From: Candidatus Gastranaerophilales bacterium
GTDB lineage: Bacteria; Cyanobacteriota; Vampirovibrionia; Gastranaerophilales; Gastranaerophilaceae
NCBI GenBank assembly: GCA_944323995.1
Contig: CALUUN010000005.1
Coordinates: 62,001 to 126,000 of the forward strand
Length of the DNA: 64,000 nucleotides
Reading direction: 5' to 3'
The number at the start of each line of letters is the position of its first letter. Position 1 is the first letter of the stretch. Below the pieces are notes generated by a model that saw only the letters and a list, made by a program, of their open reading frames with translations, had not been told where the DNA came from and ran no database searches. Position numbers and translations under genes: made by a program. This document shows, in pieces, positions 60,450-64,000 of the stretch.

Positions 60450-60539
60450 ATGTTCTTTTACAGGACATTTGAAAAATTATTTTTCTGCCGAAATTCGGCT
60501 TTATGTTTGAATTACACCCCCTTCCGAGTGGTTGACTGA
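60450..60539 (+). CDS. Short ORF of 29 codons with strong ribosome site
   Basis: AAAGGAG 5 bp before ATG; the predicted peptide begins MFFYRTFEKLFFC and has two Cys. No family recognised. It could be a leader peptide or chance; there is no other gene in the first 490 bp after tRNA-Asn. Confidence 0.3.
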   Translation: MFFYRTFEKLFFCRNSALCLNYTPFRVVD

Positions 60540-60712
60540 AACTACTCGGAAAGTCACTTTATTGTCCACAAATTGGCGTCAACTTTCCACTATAAATCCG
60601 CCTAAATCGCTAAAACCTAAATATATAGCCACATTCCCCCGATGACACTTTTCGGACAAAAAGTCCATTTTGAAACTGCACCCTCCGAACTCGGAAGCAA
60701 GTCGGAAGTTCA
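60474..60712. repeat. Cluster of short palindromes with CCGAA/TTCGG cores
   Basis: The stretch contains GCCGAAATTCGGC, CCGAGT...ACTCGG around 60524-60549, GGACAAAAAGTCC, and CCGAACTCGG with a nearby GTCGGAAG. No open frame of note. It could be the end of a mobile element with multiple recombinase sites. Confidence 0.45.
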
Positions 60713-60772
60713 AATAGTATTTATATTTTGGTGAATTTCGCTTAGTTAATATATAATTTAAAATCTTATATA

Positions 60773-60790
60773 ATTAGACAAATGTCTAAT
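60773..60790 (+). promoter_or_regulatory. Operator-like inverted repeat before the nuclease-helicase gene
   Basis: Perfect 8-bp inverted repeat ATTAGACA-AA-TGTCTAAT, about 22 bp before a TATAAT (60813-60818) and 62 bp before the gene. Repressor binding is plausible; no adjacent repressor gene on this strand is seen. Confidence 0.5.
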
Positions 60791-60852
60791 ATTCAGTCAA
60801 TTATTATTGATATATAATAGTACAAATTTGAATTAATTATAATGGAGAAGTA

Positions 60853-62355
60853 ATGAAAACAGCTAATTTAAGAAGTATAATTGAGATTTATAATAAATCA
60901 GATGACAATAAACTTAGCCACTCATATATGAAGTATCTTGGAACAGATGTAAAAGATATTGATTTACAGTCATTAAAGAGCCTTTTACATACATTGCACG
61001 AGCTTGATAAAAGTTTATATATCAAAGACTTAAATGGCTTTTATATGGGTTACAAAATTCCACAAATTGGAAAAGAGTTCGACTTATTGAGGTTAACAGA
61101 TTCTACTATTTTAAATATTGAATATAAAAGTCAAACTACACAAAAAGTACACAAACAATTGTTACAAAATCAATATTATTTAAAGTTTCTAGGTTTACCA
61201 ATTTATTCTTTTTCATATATTGAAAATGAAAATAAATTATATAAACTTGATGATCAAAATAGTCTTATTGAGGCAAGTTTTGATGAATTAATATATATTA
61301 TAAAATCACAAGGCTTTAGCCAAACTTTTTATACTGAAGATTTAAATGAAAAATTTAACCCATCAAATTATTTAATCTCACCTTTTTCAAAAACAGAAGA
61401 ATTTATTAATAATGAATATTTCCTTACACAAAGGCAAGAAGAGTTAGAAAAAAACATTTATACAGATGTTGAACAAGGTATAAATTACATTATTTTATCT
61501 GGTGATGCAGGAAGTGGAAAAACTTTACTTACTTACCATATAGCAAAAAAATATATTAATGATGGTAAAAATGTTGGATTAATACATTGTGCAAAATTGA
61601 ATTTTGGCCATATTAAGTTAAAAAATTATTATCACTGGAATATAGAGGCAATCAAAGACTGGAAATATCTTTTTCAAACCAATTTCCCTGAAATTTTAAT
61701 AATCGACGAATTTCAACGGATTAATAAACAACAATTTCTTGACATAGTACAAAAATATATAAAACCAAACAACATAACTTTAATATTAAGTGGTGACGGT
61801 AAACAAATATTTAGAAAACATGAAGGCGAAATTTTTGAACAGTTCGAAAATAGTGAATACAGAAATGTAAAAAAATATAGACTTAATACAAAGATTCGAA
61901 CTAATGAAAAATTGGCAAATTTTATAAGAATCATGCTTTCACTAGACAAAAAAAATTCATTACAAGTTAACAATGAAAACATTGATATTGTGTATTTTAA
62001 TACAGTAGAAGAGGCTAATAGTTATATAGAAGCTAAAAAAGATAACTACAAATATATTTCATATACTCCAAGTTTATACAATAACAATAAATATGCAGAT
62101 TTAGCAAAATATAACCCTAACAATATTGGTAATGCGCATGAAGTTATCGGACAAGAATTTGAAAATGTGATTGTAATATTAGGAGAACAATTTTATTATG
62201 AAGGCAATAAACTTAGAGACAGGGCATTAGAAGGAATTCCATATGCTACAGGTAAAATGTTCTTTCAACAGATTACAAGAGCAATAAATAAGCTAGAAGT
62301 TGTTGTAGTAAACAATTTTGAAGTTTTTAATAAACTTATTGAGATATTTGATTAA
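60853..62355 (+). CDS. Nuclease-DUF2075 helicase fusion, defence candidate (Nhi-like architecture)
   Basis: 500 residues, visibly more AT-rich than its neighbours. An N-terminal PD-(D/E)xK-like nuclease pattern is seen: EFDLLRL with D77, then NIEYKS with E90 and K92. An SF1/DUF2075 motor follows: Walker A GDAGSGKT (217-224), Walker B LIIDEFQR (D285, E286), SGDGKQ, EVIGQEFENVIVILG and QQITRAINK. This layout recalls the single-gene nuclease-helicase immunity (Nhi) protein. GGAGAAG precedes the ATG. The 3' end overlaps a convergent transposon gene by 20 bp. Phage defence is inference. Confidence 0.75.
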   Translation: MKTANLRSIIEIYNKSDDNKLSHSYMKYLGTDVKDIDLQSLKSLLHTLHELDKSLYIKDLNGFYMGYKIPQIGKEFDLLRLTDSTILNIEYKSQTTQKVHKQLLQNQYYLKFLGLPIYSFSYIENENKLYKLDDQNSLIEASFDELIYIIKSQGFSQTFYTEDLNEKFNPSNYLISPFSKTEEFINNEYFLTQRQEELEKNIYTDVEQGINYIILSGDAGSGKTLLTYHIAKKYINDGKNVGLIHCAKLNFGHIKLKNYYHWNIEAIKDWKYLFQTNFPEILIIDEFQRINKQQFLDIVQKYIKPNNITLILSGDGKQIFRKHEGEIFEQFENSEYRNVKKYRLNTKIRTNEKLANFIRIMLSLDKKNSLQVNNENIDIVYFNTVEEANSYIEAKKDNYKYISYTPSLYNNNKYADLAKYNPNNIGNAHEVIGQEFENVIVILGEQFYYEGNKLRDRALEGIPYATGKMFFQQITRAINKLEVVVVNNFEVFNKLIEIFD

Positions 62356-62980
62356 TTAAATATTCGAACAAATTCCCATACCTCCAAATATGTTCCGCTA
62401 CATTTTGTGCCAAGTTTTGTTTCATTTGGGAGTGGTTTATTGATCGGCGGAGGCGGGAGTAGAGAACTTTTATCCGCAAAGATTCTTCTTTTGTGTGCGG
62501 CAGCTTCTTTCGTTTTGTCTTTAGCGGTTTATCGACTACGAAAAGCTCGCCGTCATACAGATAAAAATAAACAGGTATGTCGTAAAACCGTCGCATCTTG
62601 GTAATTTTCGGCTTTTGTTCAAAGTGCGTTTTAAGGGCGTTCAATTGCCGTTCATAAATCATCTGCCGAAAATGTTTATAAAAATTCTGCATCGTCGCAT
62701 CCCCGATATCCAAAAGAAAACTCGCCTGTTTTGACTTCACCCCGGCACAAAAGCACTTCGTTATCATCTCAATCTTTTCCTGCGAATGAAATTTGAAACA
62801 AAAGGGCAAGGGTAAACTTCGCTCGGCTTTGTATGAATAAATTTCGCCAACCAAATTTAATTGTCCGTCCTTAACAAGTTTCTGTAAAACATCTTCTATC
62901 CCATCTCCCATAATAGATTCAATATCTTCAAGCCTAAATGTTTCAAGCCTTTTAGCGAGTTTCAAAATCTTATTTTTCAT
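62336..62980 (-). CDS. Transposon-associated protein with HTH region
   Basis: 214 residues. The N-terminal ~60 residues look like a winged or simple HTH (LEDIESIMGDGIEDVLQKLVKDG). A second HTH-like part, CAGVKSKQASFLLDIGDATMQNFYKHF, resembles the DNA-binding region of IS1595/IS1-type proteins, but no catalytic triad follows. It overlaps the MuB-like gene end by 11 bp, so it is the third gene of the transposon operon. Role unknown; target-site or regulatory function is possible. Confidence 0.6.
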   Translation of the reverse strand: MKNKILKLAKRLETFRLEDIESIMGDGIEDVLQKLVKDGQLNLVGEIYSYKAERSLPLPFCFKFHSQEKIEMITKCFCAGVKSKQASFLLDIGDATMQNFYKHFRQMIYERQLNALKTHFEQKPKITKMRRFYDIPVYFYLYDGELFVVDKPLKTKRKKLPHTKEESLRIKVLYSRLRRSINHSQMKQNLAQNVAEHIWRYGNLFEYLINQISQ

Positions 62981-63659
62981 TCAATATTCCCTCCAAAACC
63001 GGCAGCGTAATTGTTTTCAAATTGTTCATATCGGCAACGTTTTCGACCTTATTTAAAAATTTCACAATCTGCCTGAACTGGTTGAATTTTGCACAAACAA
63101 GTTCAAGCGCATCAGGTTCAAACTCGACTTCAGAAATCTCTGTCACGATTTTTGCCACATCATCTTTATTAAATGTTTCAAACTTTAATACACCCAAAAG
63201 CCTGTCATAAATATGCTTATGTCGTTTGAGTTTTGCTTCCGCAAGGCTCATTCCGACAAGTACAACGGGAATTCCGATTTTGTCGTGCAAATCGCGAACA
63301 GTCTCAATCGCAGACGAGTTATTCAAAAGAAAATCTACCTCATCCACCACCAAAACCTTTGGCCGCTCGCGCAGTTTATCCTCAATCTGCTTGAATAAAA
63401 GGGAAGTCAGGTATGTCGGCACGTCATCAAGCTCCTCGACAATCTCGGTCAAAAGCCAACGTGCAGACATTTTGTGGTTGCACCGCACATAAATAGCATC
63501 GTTATTCGTAACCCACCACATAATCGTTTGCGACTTTCCGAGTCCGAAATCGCCATAAACTAACGCCATCTTCGGCAGATTCGCCGGCGCATTTTTTAGC
63601 GTATCCATCAAATCCACAAATCGTTTCACATTCTGCGTTACAACAAATTTACGTTTCAT
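62970..63659 (-). CDS. MuB-like AAA ATPase of a Mu-type transposon
   Basis: 229 residues from the ATG at 63659, which has GAGG upstream and overlaps the transposase end by 11 bp. Walker A GDFGLGKSQT near 36, Walker B VLVVDEVDFLL near 93, a sensor segment VVLVGMS and an arginine near YDRLLG fit the MuB/TniB/IstB class. In this class the ATPase binds target DNA and stimulates the transposase. Confidence 0.85.
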   Translation of the reverse strand: MKRKFVVTQNVKRFVDLMDTLKNAPANLPKMALVYGDFGLGKSQTIMWWVTNNDAIYVRCNHKMSARWLLTEIVEELDDVPTYLTSLLFKQIEDKLRERPKVLVVDEVDFLLNNSSAIETVRDLHDKIGIPVVLVGMSLAEAKLKRHKHIYDRLLGVLKFETFNKDDVAKIVTEISEVEFEPDALELVCAKFNQFRQIVKFLNKVENVADMNNLKTITLPVLEGILNEK

Positions 63660-64000
63660 AAAGACCTCGATATTCCTCACTTTGCTTGTATTCCGCAAGC
63701 CACGCCCTATCATCTTCACAGGTGCAGCCATTTTTCATAAGCCATTCAAACTTTTCATACTTATTCAAAAAAACAGATGCGTTCATTTGTATTTCTCGCG
63801 GTGTCGGCTTTTTCGTTTTTACCGGCTTCACTTCAATCACCTCTTGAACATCTTCTTCAATATCTTGCTCAATAAATTTCAAATCCACATTTGGTAAAAA
63901 CTTCTGTAACTCTTTAATAGTCTTATTCTTAAGCCGTTTTTGTTTTTGAATTTTCTGTTTTAAATCCTCGACATCTTTGATATCGCCGAGATGATAAGCC
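63649..64000 (-). CDS. Mu-type (DDE) transposase, C-terminal end
   Basis: About 116 C-terminal residues are visible; the frame is open through the window edge. The part seen starts near YHLGDIKDVEDLKQKIQ, is Lys/Gln-rich and ends in WLMKNGCTCEDDRAWLAEY and YRGLYE. No catalytic residue is in view; the call depends on the MuB-like partner translated from the same message and on the general look of Mu-type transposase tails. A GTG at 63888 is an internal codon, not the start. Confidence 0.68.
   Translation of the reverse strand, partial: AYHLGDIKDVEDLKQKIQKQKRLKNKTIKELQKFLPNVDLKFIEQDIEEDVQEVIEVKPVKTKKPTPREIQMNASVFLNKYEKFEWLMKNGCTCEDDRAWLAEYKQSEEYRGLYET

Overview
The window reads as a chromosomal segment of a fermentative, non-photosynthetic member of the Cyanobacteriota, most likely the gut Gastranaerophilales/Melainabacteria (Vampirovibrionia) lineage. 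This rests on three things. ClpC is of the cyanobacterial type. Four pilin-like genes carry the FTLAEVLITLGIIG-type prepilin motif. Gram-negative envelope genes (lpxK, MCE/Mla genes, a TpsB-type outer-membrane transporter, ompH) sit beside an anaerobic energy set (trimeric bifurcating [FeFe] hydrogenase, pyruvate:ferredoxin oxidoreductase, rubredoxin), and no photosynthesis or respiration gene is visible. The assignment is by recognition only; no database search was run.

Layout. 1-4.5 kb: a DapL-like aminotransferase (cut by the window edge), mlaF, mlaE, then three flagellar genes (fliJ-, fliK- and flgG-like). 4.6-10.3 kb: a pilin-like gene with a frame-breaking G7 tract, clpC, a second pilin-like gene whose leader holds two palindromic repeats, and a divergent small HTH gene. 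10.2-19.1 kb: TPR protein, pth, an HTH regulator, tRNA-Lys followed by three tRNA-3'-end repeat units, a glycogen-synthase-like protein with a membrane/coiled-coil extension, nupC and small genes. 19.2-34.3 kb: bioDA, tpsB, ompH, the hydrogenase operon hydCBA, nth-lpxK-MCE, a lytic transglycosylase, yidC-queA. 34.3-46.5 kb: tRNA-Pro with a hairpin-interrupted partial copy, rubredoxin, a pilin-like gene with a G9 tract, a thioesterase-rluB-coaE run, a CHAP-like hydrolase, an MsbA-like exporter, tRNA-Leu preceded by three 92-96-bp repeats, a glycosyltransferase, an orphan LuxR-type regulator, a GH13-like enzyme, a canonical pilin and a DUF559 gene framed by inverted repeats. 46.5-60.4 kb: recN, a sigma-70 factor, tRNA-Val, a broken toxin with intact antitoxin, hsp20, a TrmA/RlmD methyltransferase, a RelA/SpoT-like protein, nifJ, mtaB, a BI-1 protein and tRNA-Asn. 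60.4-64 kb: accessory DNA with an AT-rich nuclease-DUF2075 helicase gene (defence candidate) and the 3' part of a Mu-type transposon (transposase C-terminus, MuB-like ATPase, HTH protein).

How the genes fit together. Pyruvate would be oxidised by NifJ, with reduced ferredoxin and NADH disposed of through HydABC as H2. Glucan handling is represented by the GT5 and GH13 proteins. Envelope lipid traffic is split between mlaEF at the start and the MCE protein beside lpxK at 30 kb.

Four signals stand out. (1) The tRNA-Leu and tRNA-Pro loci both carry upstream partial tRNA copies interrupted at the same D-arm position by the same hairpin, with a compensatory base-pair change between loci. (2) Poly-G tracts lie between start codon and prepilin motif in two pilin-like genes, one currently out of frame. 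(3) At least seven genes have a -10 box 6-7 nt before the start codon and no Shine-Dalgarno, that is, apparently leaderless transcripts. (4) A DUF559 endonuclease-like gene fits exactly between inverted copies of a palindromic repeat that also lies inside a pilin gene.
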